Below are positions 49,748 to 58,330 of a DNA stretch of 64,000 nucleotides, piece after piece. The DNA is from Paenibacillus oryzae (lineage in GTDB: Bacteria; Bacillota; Bacilli; Paenibacillales; Paenibacillaceae): assembly GCF_001675045.1 (NCBI RefSeq), contig NZ_LYPA01000080.1:358821-422820 (forward strand), given 5' to 3'. A program made the position numbers and the translations under genes. Within the stretch, counting starts at the first letter, position 1, and the number at the start of each line of letters is the position of its first letter. Below the pieces are notes generated by a model, which made no database searches, was not told the DNA's origin, and was given only the letters and a program-made list of their open reading frames with translations.

Positions 49748-50746
49748 TTAGTTTTCCAAATCAGCTAACACGATCTCAAGAATAGATTTTTCTCTGTGCA
49801 TATTTTCTTGAATGTAAGGCACTGCCGTGTGGCCGAGTTCTACTAATTGCTCATAGGATTCATAATCGGTTTTCCAGAAACTATGCACGCTGTTTTCGCC
49901 GAATTCGCCTTCTTCAATAACGGTAACCCAATGCTGAACTTGTTCGCGAAGCGGCTTCTGCTTGACCGCTGCGATAGCAGACCTAAAGGCCATATCTTTC
50001 TTTTTCACTTCCGGCATAGCACGATACAATTGATCCTCGCTTACACATTTTCGAATCAATTGGCTAGTGGTCAAGTAGTCGCCGCCAACGCCATCGGCCG
50101 CAGATACGTATGCAATAAAATCTTCAGTTTGATCCAATTGTTTGAAATCTTCAACCAGCCGATGAATGACATCAATAGCAATCAGAAAAAGCTGGGAGTC
50201 GATAATGCTTTTCTCGAAAAAATAAGGCTCAGCAATATCGAGATATTGAGGTTCTCCTTCAATGATTTGACTGAGAATAGCCAGCCAATTTTCAAGACGC
50301 TCCGGCATTTCCTCATACATAAAGGGATAATCGCCTTCGGCATGTTTAAATTGGTCGTATAGGTGCTCGCGGCTCTGGTTGTAGTCTTCATCACCATTCT
50401 CATGAAATTTCTCTTGGTATCGGAGATAGGCTTCATCCACACTTTGGTTTAATGATTCCACATTGTTAATGTAAATAACGTAACTGCCGTAAGCTGTGTC
50501 TGTAAAAATGGAAAAGGTGTAGACATCCTGGTTGTTGCCTTCTGCAATATATTCGTTTATAGCAGACTTGCAAAAATCATAAAGAGCATCTTCTATGTCT
50601 TTTGAGCTGACAAATATTCCGGTTTCGGGTTTTGTACTAACTTCCACAATCTCCTTATCAGGTGAACAGATAATATAGGTCCCGCTGCCTTCCAATTCAC
50701 GTCTCCCACTAATCAACTTGCCGATATCTACGTCATAAGAACTCAT
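49748..50746 (-). CDS. Unknown protein, possibly DUF4303-related
   Basis: The 332-residue acidic, soluble protein has no signal or membrane segment. The N-terminal half has YTFSIFTDTAYGSYVIYINN near residue 75, which resembles DUF4303 proteins, a family often found among toxin-immunity loci. The C-terminal 80 residues (EQVQHWVTVIEEGEFGENSV and a HEAT-like end) are not recognised. The ATG lacks a strong ribosome binding site within the usual window (AGGAGGA is 11-12 nt upstream across the CGATAT gap is not clear). No toxin gene is adjacent. Confidence 0.6.
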   Translation of the reverse strand: MSSYDVDIGKLISGRRELEGSGTYIICSPDKEIVEVSTKPETGIFVSSKDIEDALYDFCKSAINEYIAEGNNQDVYTFSIFTDTAYGSYVIYINNVESLNQSVDEAYLRYQEKFHENGDEDYNQSREHLYDQFKHAEGDYPFMYEEMPERLENWLAILSQIIEGEPQYLDIAEPYFFEKSIIDSQLFLIAIDVIHRLVEDFKQLDQTEDFIAYVSAADGVGGDYLTTSQLIRKCVSEDQLYRAMPEVKKKDMAFRSAIAAVKQKPLREQVQHWVTVIEEGEFGENSVHSFWKTDYESYEQLVELGHTAVPYIQENMHREKSILEIVLADLEN

Positions 50747-51124
50747 ATCTCTGTAATCCTCCTCTATTTAACCTACTAAATTATTCCACACATTAAATAC
50801 ATTTTCCTTCTATTCTGTAAAAGACAGCTCCTTTATTGGACCAAGCAACCTTACGCTTGAGGAAATTGCACGGACATTAAAAAGCAATAAGCTAACCAGC
50901 ATGATGGAGTTAATGGAGTAGAGAGAATACAGCAAGCTTTACGCGGAACATAGAGGGAGGAAAACGCCAGAGTGGATGAGAAGCAACGGGTATGAAGAGA
51001 GTGGTCCGGCAATTGAGCTATATTTCGCTGCTTCGCATCTTCATTCGTACCGTTCTCGGCCAAGCTGTTTTTGAACGGACTGCGCTCCCGGTTCTAGGCG
51101 CAGTCGTGCTTCTATTAGGGCTGG
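50747..51124. other. Gap with gene-like fragments, no confident gene
   Basis: On the plus strand a stop-to-stop frame without start reads SNLTLEEIARTLKSNKLTS and ends at 50925, looking like the tail of a lost gene. Further on, GGGAGG at about 50955 precedes a very short GTG frame (VDEKQRV) that overlaps ATG 50992 by ATGA. The frame from 50992 (MKRVVRQLSYISLLRIFIRT) runs with one hydrophobic stretch into the 3' end of the opposing secA2-like gene and stops at 51243. Gene remnants seem more likely than an active pair. Confidence 0.3.
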
Positions 51125-53545
51125 TCAAAACTTCGACAACCCAAAAATCGGCCTTGCCAAGCGGCGCAGCAGATAAGCAAGCATTGTGCCGTGGGTCCAT
51201 GAGCCGCGGTTCAGCAGGTGATCCTGATATTGATCATTCATGATGTAGGTCCAGGTGGAGGGAGGATTCTTCAGCCCGAATTGATCCCAAAGGGCAGGAT
51301 CATTGGAGCCTCCAAGCTTGGCGAGCATATCCGCTGTTTCCCTTTGTAATCCTGCCGGAATTTGCTCGTAGGCCCTCATGATTTGCTCTTGAAATTCGTC
51401 AATCGGATTGTGCTTCATCAGGCCAGTCAGATGGATGCTCTCCCGAATGTAGGAAGCGTAAGCCAAGTGATCGGCCCAAAACTTGTCGATGAAAAAAAGC
51501 CGGACCCGCTGTTCTGATGGACTCATAATAACTTTTCCCTTTAAAATATGGAGCCGCTCGCCGTACAACTCCCGCCGCTGTTTTTCCAAAACATCCGAAT
51601 AGCTGTTCAGCTCCTGCCGGATATGAAAGTTTTGGCCCATAATCGTACGCTGGATATGGTCGATTTTGTCCTGGAGCGCCGCGTCCTTGAGCGCTTCATC
51701 CTGCCTGTGGCTGTGCTTCATTATGGCATGGCCGAATTGAACCAGCAGCTCGTCCTCCAGGCTAACGAAAAAGACGGAGGCTCCCGGATCGCCCTGGCGG
51801 CCAGCCCGTCCGCGCAGCTGATTGTCGATTCGTACGCTTTGATGCATATGCGTGCCAATCACGTATAAGCCGCCCAGCCTGGCGACGGCTTCGCCTTGCT
51901 CGGGATTGCCGCCGCCAAGCCGAATATCCACGCCGCGTCCCGCCATATTCGTCGATACCGTCACAGCGCCGATTTCTCCCGCTTTGGCAATAATTTCGGC
52001 TTCTTCGGCATCATTTTTGGCATTCAGAACCTGACAAGAGACACCGGCGAGGGCCAGCGCCTCCGCCAGCAAGTCGGATTCCTCGACGCTTGATGTACCA
52101 ATGAGTATCGGGCGTCCCGACCCATGTATGGCCTTAATTTCCTGTACCAGCGCCTTATATTTAGCTTCCTTATGGGTGAAAATCCGATGTGGAAAGTCAA
52201 TTCGCTGATTCGCCCGGTTTGGCGGGATTTGCACCACCTCAAGGCCATAAATCTCTTCAAATTCGATGGCAGACACATATGCGGTGGCCGTCATTCCGCT
52301 AATCTTTGGATACAGGCTAAGAAAGTGCTGGAGGGTGATGGTGCCAAGAACTCTGCCCACGGTGTTGGGCGGCAGCCCTTCTTTGGCGTAGAGGGCCGCT
52401 TGCAAACCTTCCGGCAAATGCCTGTTTTCCGCTACGCGGCCGGTATATTCGTCGATAAGCTCGATTTTGCCGTGGCGGACGATGTAATCGACGTCCTTCT
52501 TTAATAACAACTCCGCATGCAGCGCACAGTTTAACGACATTAATAACTGATCGTTGCGTGCTTCGTATAAGTTGCCGCAGCCCAGCAGCGATTCCGCCTT
52601 TGCCGAACCTGCTTCGCTTAAATAAACGTTGCGCTTGAACTCGTCGAAGTCGTAATGCTCCTCATGAAGCTGCCGGACTATTTCCGCCAAAACCTCGCCA
52701 TCGCAGCCGCTGCTTCCAGCGGCGAAGCTATGGTCGTTGCTTCTATAGCCTTCAATGCTGCTGCTTAAGTTACTGTCGGCGTTTAAGCTGTTGTCATTAA
52801 AGTTACGGTTGTTGGGCTTGCTGTTGTTAAGGCTATTGTTATCTTGGCTGGAGGCGCCGGGATCGCCTGCAATAACTAGGGGCACCCGTGCTTCGTCAAG
52901 GAGCAGCGAGTCCGCTTCGTCGACGATGACGTAGTGGAAGGGGCGGTGTACGGTATCGGCTTCGTCCAGCGCGATTGTATCCCGCAAATAATCGAAGCCA
53001 GCCTCTTTGGCCGTCACATAGGTGATGTCCGCGGCATACGCACTCCGTTTCCGCTGCATGTCCATGCCTGCCTGAACCGCATCGGCCGTCAGCCCCAGGA
53101 AGCCATAGATCGGGCCCATCCACTCTGCATCCCGCTTGGCCAAATAATCGTTAAAGGTCAACACATGAACGCCTTCGCCGGTTAAAGCATGCAGATAAGC
53201 GGGCATAACGGCCGAAAGCGTTTTGCCTTCGCCGGTATGCTGCTCGATCATATACCTTTCGTGCAGCGCGATAGCCGCCATTATTTGAACACCATAGGGC
53301 TGCAAGCCAAGCGTTCTTTTGGCTGCCTCGCAAACAAGCGCATAGGCATCTATAAGCAAATCGTCAAGGGGCGTGCCCGCCAAAGCCTCCCCTTTGAGAC
53401 GGAGAGATTCCGCTTGCAGCTGCTCCTTATCCCATGCCTCCAAATTTCGTTGAGTGATGAGTGCGACTTTGTCCCAATACCGCTGCAGTCTGAGGCGGGC
53501 GTCCCGTTCCCGGAAATGCTGAACAAATTTGACGGCAGTTTTCAT
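51125..53545 (-). CDS. secA2: SecA-like preprotein translocase ATPase, accessory SecA2 type
   Basis: The 806-residue DEAD-like ATPase has YGVQIMAAIALHERYMIEQH and Walker A TGEGKTLSAVMPAY, Walker B VIVDEADSLLLDEAR, IDEYTGR, GMTATA, and motif VI region QLRGRAGRQGDPG. It lacks the zinc-binding C-terminal tail of housekeeping SecA and is divergent, so SecA2 is preferred. An Asn/Ser-rich insert of about 41 residues, coded by 52731-52855, interrupts the first nucleotide-binding domain right after RVPLVIAGDPG. ATG 53545 begins the conserved region; the ribosome binding site (GGGGGG) is 11-12 nt away. No secY2 or secreted substrate gene is nearby. Confidence 0.82.
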   Translation of the reverse strand: MKTAVKFVQHFRERDARLRLQRYWDKVALITQRNLEAWDKEQLQAESLRLKGEALAGTPLDDLLIDAYALVCEAAKRTLGLQPYGVQIMAAIALHERYMIEQHTGEGKTLSAVMPAYLHALTGEGVHVLTFNDYLAKRDAEWMGPIYGFLGLTADAVQAGMDMQRKRSAYAADITYVTAKEAGFDYLRDTIALDEADTVHRPFHYVIVDEADSLLLDEARVPLVIAGDPGASSQDNNSLNNSKPNNRNFNDNSLNADSNLSSSIEGYRSNDHSFAAGSSGCDGEVLAEIVRQLHEEHYDFDEFKRNVYLSEAGSAKAESLLGCGNLYEARNDQLLMSLNCALHAELLLKKDVDYIVRHGKIELIDEYTGRVAENRHLPEGLQAALYAKEGLPPNTVGRVLGTITLQHFLSLYPKISGMTATAYVSAIEFEEIYGLEVVQIPPNRANQRIDFPHRIFTHKEAKYKALVQEIKAIHGSGRPILIGTSSVEESDLLAEALALAGVSCQVLNAKNDAEEAEIIAKAGEIGAVTVSTNMAGRGVDIRLGGGNPEQGEAVARLGGLYVIGTHMHQSVRIDNQLRGRAGRQGDPGASVFFVSLEDELLVQFGHAIMKHSHRQDEALKDAALQDKIDHIQRTIMGQNFHIRQELNSYSDVLEKQRRELYGERLHILKGKVIMSPSEQRVRLFFIDKFWADHLAYASYIRESIHLTGLMKHNPIDEFQEQIMRAYEQIPAGLQRETADMLAKLGGSNDPALWDQFGLKNPPSTWTYIMNDQYQDHLLNRGSWTHGTMLAYLLRRLARPIFGLSKF

Positions 53546-53617
53546 GGAAATTTGAACCCCCCTGGCCCAGGACGTCTTTGGAAGCACGCCCTTGCTTGAG
53601 TGTTGAAAATTTGTAGT

Positions 53618-54340
53618 TTACTCATCCTTTAAGCGCCGCTTGTACAACATAACAGCCACAATCGTTAGAACAATCGTCCATGCCAAAATAATAAGAAGGG
53701 GCTTCAGGACATCGCCCATTGTAAAGTCGGGGGATAACCCCAGCAAGTGATTAAACTGGCTGCTTGGCATGTAGTCCAGCACTTTAAAGATTGGATAACG
53801 GCTCTGCAGAAGCGCACCCCAGGTCGCCCCGGTAAATATAACCCCAACAGGCAGCACGGCTAACGAGGCCTCAAGCACCGACTTGGAGTATAAACCGCAG
53901 ATCGTTCCGGCTGCGATGTAGAAAAGAGTGGAAAAAACGATGCCGCCAACAAACGCCCACAGGCTCGCAGGCTCATAGCCCAAAATATACGTAGAAATAG
54001 CCAGGATAACGGCCGACAAAACAAATGCCAGCGAGCTTTTACCGATTAAAACATCCGTGGTCGTAGCCGGAGTCATCATTAAGGATCGCAGCGTATTGCG
54101 CTCCTTCTCCTCGGCGATCAGGCATGCCTGCACTAAACAAGTCACAATGACAAATGAAACGTTAAAAAGAAATCCCGCTGACTGGGCTAAAGCAGCATGG
54201 GACATGTCCGAACCGGCGCCGCGGAATATAAAAGCAAATATAAGCGGGAAGGTGAGGCAAATGGAAACCGCATAATTGCGCGAAAACTCCTTATAATCCT
54301 TTACGAAAATGGCTCGCACGCGCTTTATTGAGATATTCAT
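53618..54340 (-). CDS. ABC-2 type transporter permease
   Basis: The 240-residue protein has six hydrophobic segments and the ABC-2 pattern: ISIKRVRAIFVKDYKEFSRN at the N-terminus and CLIAEEKERNTLRSLMMTPA near residue 75, the conserved loop EKERxTLRxL. It resembles NatB/YhaP-type export permeases. Its start overlaps the ATPase stop by 4 nt (ATGA), so they are translationally coupled. The pair probably exports a peptide, lipid or antibiotic and is preceded by a LytTR-type regulator gene on the same strand. Confidence 0.9.
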   Translation of the reverse strand: MNISIKRVRAIFVKDYKEFSRNYAVSICLTFPLIFAFIFRGAGSDMSHAALAQSAGFLFNVSFVIVTCLVQACLIAEEKERNTLRSLMMTPATTTDVLIGKSSLAFVLSAVILAISTYILGYEPASLWAFVGGIVFSTLFYIAAGTICGLYSKSVLEASLAVLPVGVIFTGATWGALLQSRYPIFKVLDYMPSSQFNHLLGLSPDFTMGDVLKPLLIILAWTIVLTIVAVMLYKRRLKDE

Positions 54341-55179
54341 AGCAGCTCACTTCCTGTCATTTTGATAAAAATATCGCCTAAGGTAGGTTCTTTTGTCTCC
54401 AAGCGGTCAATTAATCCCGACTTCATCCAGTGATTGATTTTATCAGCGGTTTCGTCATTGAAGGGGAGCTCGTAGGCTTCTCCATTCGCTAATTCAACGC
54501 AAACGACGTTTTCGCGATGCTGCTTTTTAAGCTCCTTGGGCGAGCCGATGGTCTGGATTTGACCCTTATACAGAATAGCTACCCGATTGCATAACAATTC
54601 TGCCTCCGCCATATCATGGGTCGTCAGAAAAATCGTTGTTCCGTTTTCGTTCAAATAGCGCAAGCCCTTGTAGATATGAGCCGAGTTGACGGGGTCCAGA
54701 GCCGAGGTAGGCTCATCCAGAAAAAGCAGCTCCGGCTCATGGATAATGGCGGCTGCCAGCTGGATGCGCTGACGCATTCCTTTGGACAATTGATTAAATT
54801 TCTTTTTGCGCTCTCCGCTCATGTTTACAAACTGCAGCACCTTATCAATGGAGGATGCCGGAAGATCGTAGAGCTGGCGATACAGCTCCAGATTTTCCTC
54901 TATTGTTAAACGCTCGTATAGACCGCTGTTATCTGTCAAAATGCCAAACCGTTTTTTCTGAATCGATTTCTGCATCATTTCCGCAGGCTCGTTAAAAACC
55001 TTTGCTTGCCCGCTGGTTGGATTTAGCTGTGCTGTTAATAGCTTAATTAAGGTTGTTTTTCCCGAGCCGCTTGGGCCCAGAAAACCAAAAACTTCTCCTT
55101 TTGGAATAGAAAAAGATACATCGGACAGCGCATCCTTCTTTCCAAAGCTCTTCCGAATATGATCGACCTGGATAACAGC
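54337..55179 (-). CDS. ABC transporter ATPase subunit
   Basis: The ATPase has Walker A GPSGSGKTTLI, Q-loop near FGILTDNSGLYERLT, signature LSKGMRQRIQLAAAI, Walker B LLFLDEPTSALD and switch His in TTHDMAEAE. It is 280 residues from ATG 55179, which has AAGGAAG 9 nt upstream; GTG at 55191 is in frame but inside that site. The C-terminal 70 residues (VVCVELANGEAYELPF) form the regulatory extension common in NatA/CcmA-like exporters. It is paired with the overlapping permease. Confidence 0.93.
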   Translation of the reverse strand, partial: AVIQVDHIRKSFGKKDALSDVSFSIPKGEVFGFLGPSGSGKTTLIKLLTAQLNPTSGQAKVFNEPAEMMQKSIQKKRFGILTDNSGLYERLTIEENLELYRQLYDLPASSIDKVLQFVNMSGERKKKFNQLSKGMRQRIQLAAAIIHEPELLFLDEPTSALDPVNSAHIYKGLRYLNENGTTIFLTTHDMAEAELLCNRVAILYKGQIQTIGSPKELKKQHRENVVCVELANGEAYELPFNDETADKINHWMKSGLIDRLETKEPTLGDIFIKMTGSELL

Positions 55180-55239
55180 CATGAACACCACTTCCTTCGA
55201 GTTGATGGCTTAACTATATCGGGATTGCGCGAAGTCAGC

Positions 55240-55292
55240 CATCAAAATCCCCTGAAATGTAGCTGTTTGGAGCTGAATTGTACCCTGAAATG
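55240..55292 (-). promoter_or_regulatory. Candidate LytTR-controlled promoter of the exporter
   Basis: The 10-mer CCCTGAAATG occurs twice as a direct repeat, at 55250-55259 and 55283-55292, 33 bp apart, about three helical turns. Just downstream on the minus strand a TTGATG -35 (55245-55240) stands 19 bp before GATATA. Paired direct repeats upstream of a weak promoter fit LytTR regulators, which bind such repeats. Confidence 0.5.
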
Positions 55293-55319
55293 GTTGACTG
55301 ATTCGCCATTATGGGGCTA

Positions 55320-56255
55320 TTAAAGGTTAAGAAGGGACTTTAATTCCTGCAGCTTTGAACGGGATAGCGGAACTACGGCATCTTTGCCGGTAATCAACCG
55401 GAGGCTGTAGCTGTTTTTGGTCCAGGTAATAATCTCTCTTATTTTTTGCAGATTCACGATATAGGAGCGATGGCATCTGAAAAAACCGAAATTGGCCAAT
55501 CTCTGCTCAAGCTCCGTCAGCGTCAACGCGCAGTCGTAATTTTCCCCATCCACGTGAACAAGAATGGAGCCTTCCACGCTTTCGATAAAATCAATTTCGG
55601 GCGGATTGAATAAAATAACCTTGCCGTTTCTTTTGGTATAAATTTTTTGCAGGGTTATATTTGCTGAATCCTGTTCCGGCGTTTCCTGTTTCTCCTCGTC
55701 TGAATCTTGAATATCCAATGGATGAAAGCCAAGCTCATTTATACGAAAGATGGCATCGCAGGAAATAAGGGCGTCCTCCAAATTCGAGGTTAGAATCAGG
55801 ATTTGTTTTTCTCTCGAAAGGTCGTCCAGAATGACCTTGAATTTGCGGCGGTCTCCTTCCTCCAGAAAAAAGAAAGGCTCCTCCAGCACAAGCGTAGGCT
55901 GATGGGCAAAGTAGACGCGGAGCAAGGTTACATACATTTTTTTGGAGGGGCTCAAAGCCCCGACTTTCGTTTTCCGGTCCTCTTTTATTGAAAAATAATC
56001 CAGAAGCCGATCGGCGCTTTCATTTCGCTCAGATACATGAATAAGAAAGGTTAGGAGCTCTTCTACGGTTAAACGCATATATTCATTTTGTTGAACCCGG
56101 AACAAATAGTAACGGGAAGGGTCCATCAATTGATTCATTAAGTATTGTCTTCGTTTCAAGTCCGTTATAACGCCAATGGTTTGATTGTCTCTCATGGGCA
56201 ATTCAATTTTTGGAAGAAACATTTCTCCATTATTGTAGACTGGTTGAAATAACAT
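55320..56255 (-). CDS. Degenerate ABC-ATPase fused to LytTR DNA-binding domain
   Basis: Residues 20-180 resemble an ABC ATPase without a Walker A: there is a signature-like ALSPSKKMYVTLLRVYFA, a Walker B-like PTLVLEEPFFFLEEGDR, and a LILTSNLEDALISCD end as in the switch region. Residues about 205-311 are a LytTR domain with NPPEIDFIESVEGSILVHVD and FFRCHRSYIVNLQKIREI, the helix that contacts DNA. The length is 311. ATG 56255 has AGGGGGA 4 nt upstream; a longer reading to 56312 does not. It precedes the exporter genes with a 128-bp gap that holds repeated 10-mers, so it probably controls them. It may use the pseudo-ATPase domain to contact the transporter's own ATPase. Confidence 0.82.
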   Translation of the reverse strand: MLFQPVYNNGEMFLPKIELPMRDNQTIGVITDLKRRQYLMNQLMDPSRYYLFRVQQNEYMRLTVEELLTFLIHVSERNESADRLLDYFSIKEDRKTKVGALSPSKKMYVTLLRVYFAHQPTLVLEEPFFFLEEGDRRKFKVILDDLSREKQILILTSNLEDALISCDAIFRINELGFHPLDIQDSDEEKQETPEQDSANITLQKIYTKRNGKVILFNPPEIDFIESVEGSILVHVDGENYDCALTLTELEQRLANFGFFRCHRSYIVNLQKIREIITWTKNSYSLRLITGKDAVVPLSRSKLQELKSLLNL

Positions 56256-56441
56256 AAGGTCCCCCTGGTTATTGCTGTATATGGATAGTATGAAACCATT
56301 ATAAGGCTGCAAATCCTTTTTGTCAGTTATGGCGAAAAGAGTCCATCGAAAGCTGGTAATATTGACTAATTATAACGGTTAATGATAAAATCCCATCCGT
56401 AAAGATGGCGGCATAACATCTATAAAAATGGAGGCGCTTAC

Positions 56442-57350
56442 ATGATTGGTGAATGGATTGAAGTCAACGGAAAGGGATTATATGTGGAAATTCACGGTAA
56501 CGAAGAGGCGCCGCCGCTATTATACCTTCATGGAGGTCCAGGAGAAAGCTGTTATGAATTTATGCTGCATCAGGCCCAAAAGCTGTCCGAGAAGCTTAGA
56601 TTAATTGGCATTGATCAGCGCGGGGTATGGCGCTCCCATGCCATTGAGGAGGAGGAGACGCTCCGGCTTCAGGATTTGGTGGAGGATTGCGAGCAGCTTC
56701 GCAAACAACTGGGCATTGAGAAGTGGTCGGTGCTGGGGCACTCTTTTGGAGGTTTATTGGGAGTGCGTTATGCCAGTTGTCATCCAGATACCATTGAATG
56801 TCTCATTTTGGAAGGGCCTTCATTTGACCTCAGCAAGTCTTTAAAAAATTGGCTGCGCAAAGCGGCAAGTCTATATGAAAGCATCGGGAAAACGGAAGAG
56901 GCGCGGGAATGCTTGGGAACGGCGGATGGTAATCAATCTCCGCTGGATACCTTAAATGGCTTTATTAAGCTGAGTCAAGGATTAGGCGAGCTCAGGATGA
57001 AGGTTTATACGCCAAACGACGGCGATAACTATGAAACAATACTTTATTCCGAAAGTCAGATGGAGGAGTTTGGAAGACGCAGCAGCATCCATTTTTCCAA
57101 GCTGGTTGATGAAGGATGTATTTTTGAATCGCTGCTTCCGAAGCTAGGAACATTGCCTATGCCCGTTCTTTTGATAAAAGGCAGACATGATCCTATTATT
57201 TGCGAAGAACAAACTGAAGCGTTTGTAAAAGAGGTCCGGAACGGAATAGTCAACCTGTATGAGGAGAGCGGACATCTGCCGCATTTTGAAGAACCTGACC
57301 GATTCGCAAAGGATGTTATCGAATTTGTTCTGAGTGCCGCCGATTTTTAA
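56442..57350 (+). CDS. Alpha/beta hydrolase, proline iminopeptidase-like
   Basis: The 302-residue hydrolase has LLYLHGGPGESCYEFMLHQA (oxyanion HGGPG), IGIDQRGVWRSH, nucleophile Ser in GHSFGGLLGVRYA, a probable acid Asp in IKGRHDPIICEEQ and His in EESGHLPHFEEP. HGGPG plus DQRG are the marks of the proline iminopeptidase/prolyl aminopeptidase branch (S33), although many members are simple esterases. The ATG lies after GGAGGCG with normal spacing. It is divergent from the LytTR gene, followed by hairpin repeats. The substrate is unknown. Confidence 0.87.
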   Translation: MIGEWIEVNGKGLYVEIHGNEEAPPLLYLHGGPGESCYEFMLHQAQKLSEKLRLIGIDQRGVWRSHAIEEEETLRLQDLVEDCEQLRKQLGIEKWSVLGHSFGGLLGVRYASCHPDTIECLILEGPSFDLSKSLKNWLRKAASLYESIGKTEEARECLGTADGNQSPLDTLNGFIKLSQGLGELRMKVYTPNDGDNYETILYSESQMEEFGRRSSIHFSKLVDEGCIFESLLPKLGTLPMPVLLIKGRHDPIICEEQTEAFVKEVRNGIVNLYEESGHLPHFEEPDRFAKDVIEFVLSAADF

Positions 57351-57545
57351 CCGGACAAAAAAGTCCGTTAGAAGTGCAAAAGCAGCTTTGCTGTCACTGT
57401 AACGGAAATGTATGTCCGCTACATAAGTAAAACAGCTATAATTACGTGGTTTCTTTGCTGTAGCGGACATGGATGTCTCTTGCATCTGCAAAAAGACTCA
57501 AAAATTACCGCTAGCGGACTTTTATGTCCGCTAGCGGTGATTGGG
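57345..57545. repeat. Cluster of GGAC/GTCC hairpin repeats
   Basis: Units include GGACAAAAAAGTCC, GTAACGGAAATGTATGTCCG, GCGGACATGGATGTC and the perfect CCGCTAGCGGAC / GTCCGCTAGCGG pair around TTTTAT (about 57512-57541). The first unit touches the hydrolase stop codon and the last could end transcription in both directions. Confidence 0.75.
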
Positions 57546-57589
57546 TCAGTTAGTTGCGTATTCGCCGCCGCCCGTATCTGTTTCTGAAT

Positions 57590-58051
57590 CTATTTCTTCA
57601 CGGCTTCGCCAACGGCTGAAAGGACTTTGCCGATAAAGGCGGGCGTTCCCCAGATGATATAACGCCCTTTTTGTTCATTGTCGTCGAAAAAATATTGCAT
57701 CTTCGCTTTTCCTCTGGAAGGGTCGGGTTGATTCATGTGGCGCATGATGATCTCGGAAATGTGGACGGCCTCTTCTGTATCAACGTAACAATCCAGCATC
57801 GTGCATACTTGAAGCTGACCTTCAACCACGCTGTCTTTTCCTTCGATAAAAGCCTGAATATCGTCCATCGCATCTGACTTGATTTCGTCCAGCTTGCTGC
57901 CAATGAACATTTCGGCGTCCTCCTTCCGTATTCTCCATTCGCCTCCAACCTTTGATGCTTTGAGCTGCTCTTCCCGGATGTATCTTCTGATCGTTCTAGG
58001 ATGCATGTCGAGCATTTGAGCCAATTGATCAACCGTAAACAAATCAGCCAT
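57590..58051 (-). CDS. Helix-turn-helix protein with unknown C-terminal domain
   Basis: Residues 1-50 are an excisionase/MerR-type winged helix: LFTVDQLAQMLDMHPRTIRR then YIREEQLKASKVGGEWRIRK. The following 100 residues contain CTMLDCYVDTEEAVHISEII and KMQYFFDDNEQKGRYIIWGT, a pattern I do not recognise; it may form a small alpha-beta sensor domain. The length is 153. ATG 58051 follows GGAGG at 8 nt. It is convergent with the hydrolase and divergent from an ABC exporter 280 bp away, which is a possible target. Confidence 0.72.
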   Translation of the reverse strand: MADLFTVDQLAQMLDMHPRTIRRYIREEQLKASKVGGEWRIRKEDAEMFIGSKLDEIKSDAMDDIQAFIEGKDSVVEGQLQVCTMLDCYVDTEEAVHISEIIMRHMNQPDPSRGKAKMQYFFDDNEQKGRYIIWGTPAFIGKVLSAVGEAVKK

Positions 58052-58330
58052 TTCAAACACCTCCGCTGTCCGTTTGATTACATATTATCACCTATAGTTA
58101 CCTTTGTAAACATTAAAATGTAACTTTCTGTTCTTTTTGGGCTTTGATTTAAGGACAATACCTGCTTCAGGAAAAGCCTGCTTCAGGAAAATGCCCGCGT
58201 CGGGTAAAACATCTGGTTTTTCATGACTGCCGTCCAAGTGAGTTTAACTATAACCGTTTTATATCTGGCGGCATGCCTGAACATCGGATAGACTATTCTT
58301 TGTGGTTGCCGAAATGAAGGGGGAATTGCC

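Noticed and set aside
50992..51243. 83-codon plus-strand protein with one hydrophobic segment
   Set aside because: It runs 119 bp into the opposing secA2-like gene, lacks family resemblance after residue 45, and seems to be part of a decayed region; described only as a gap.
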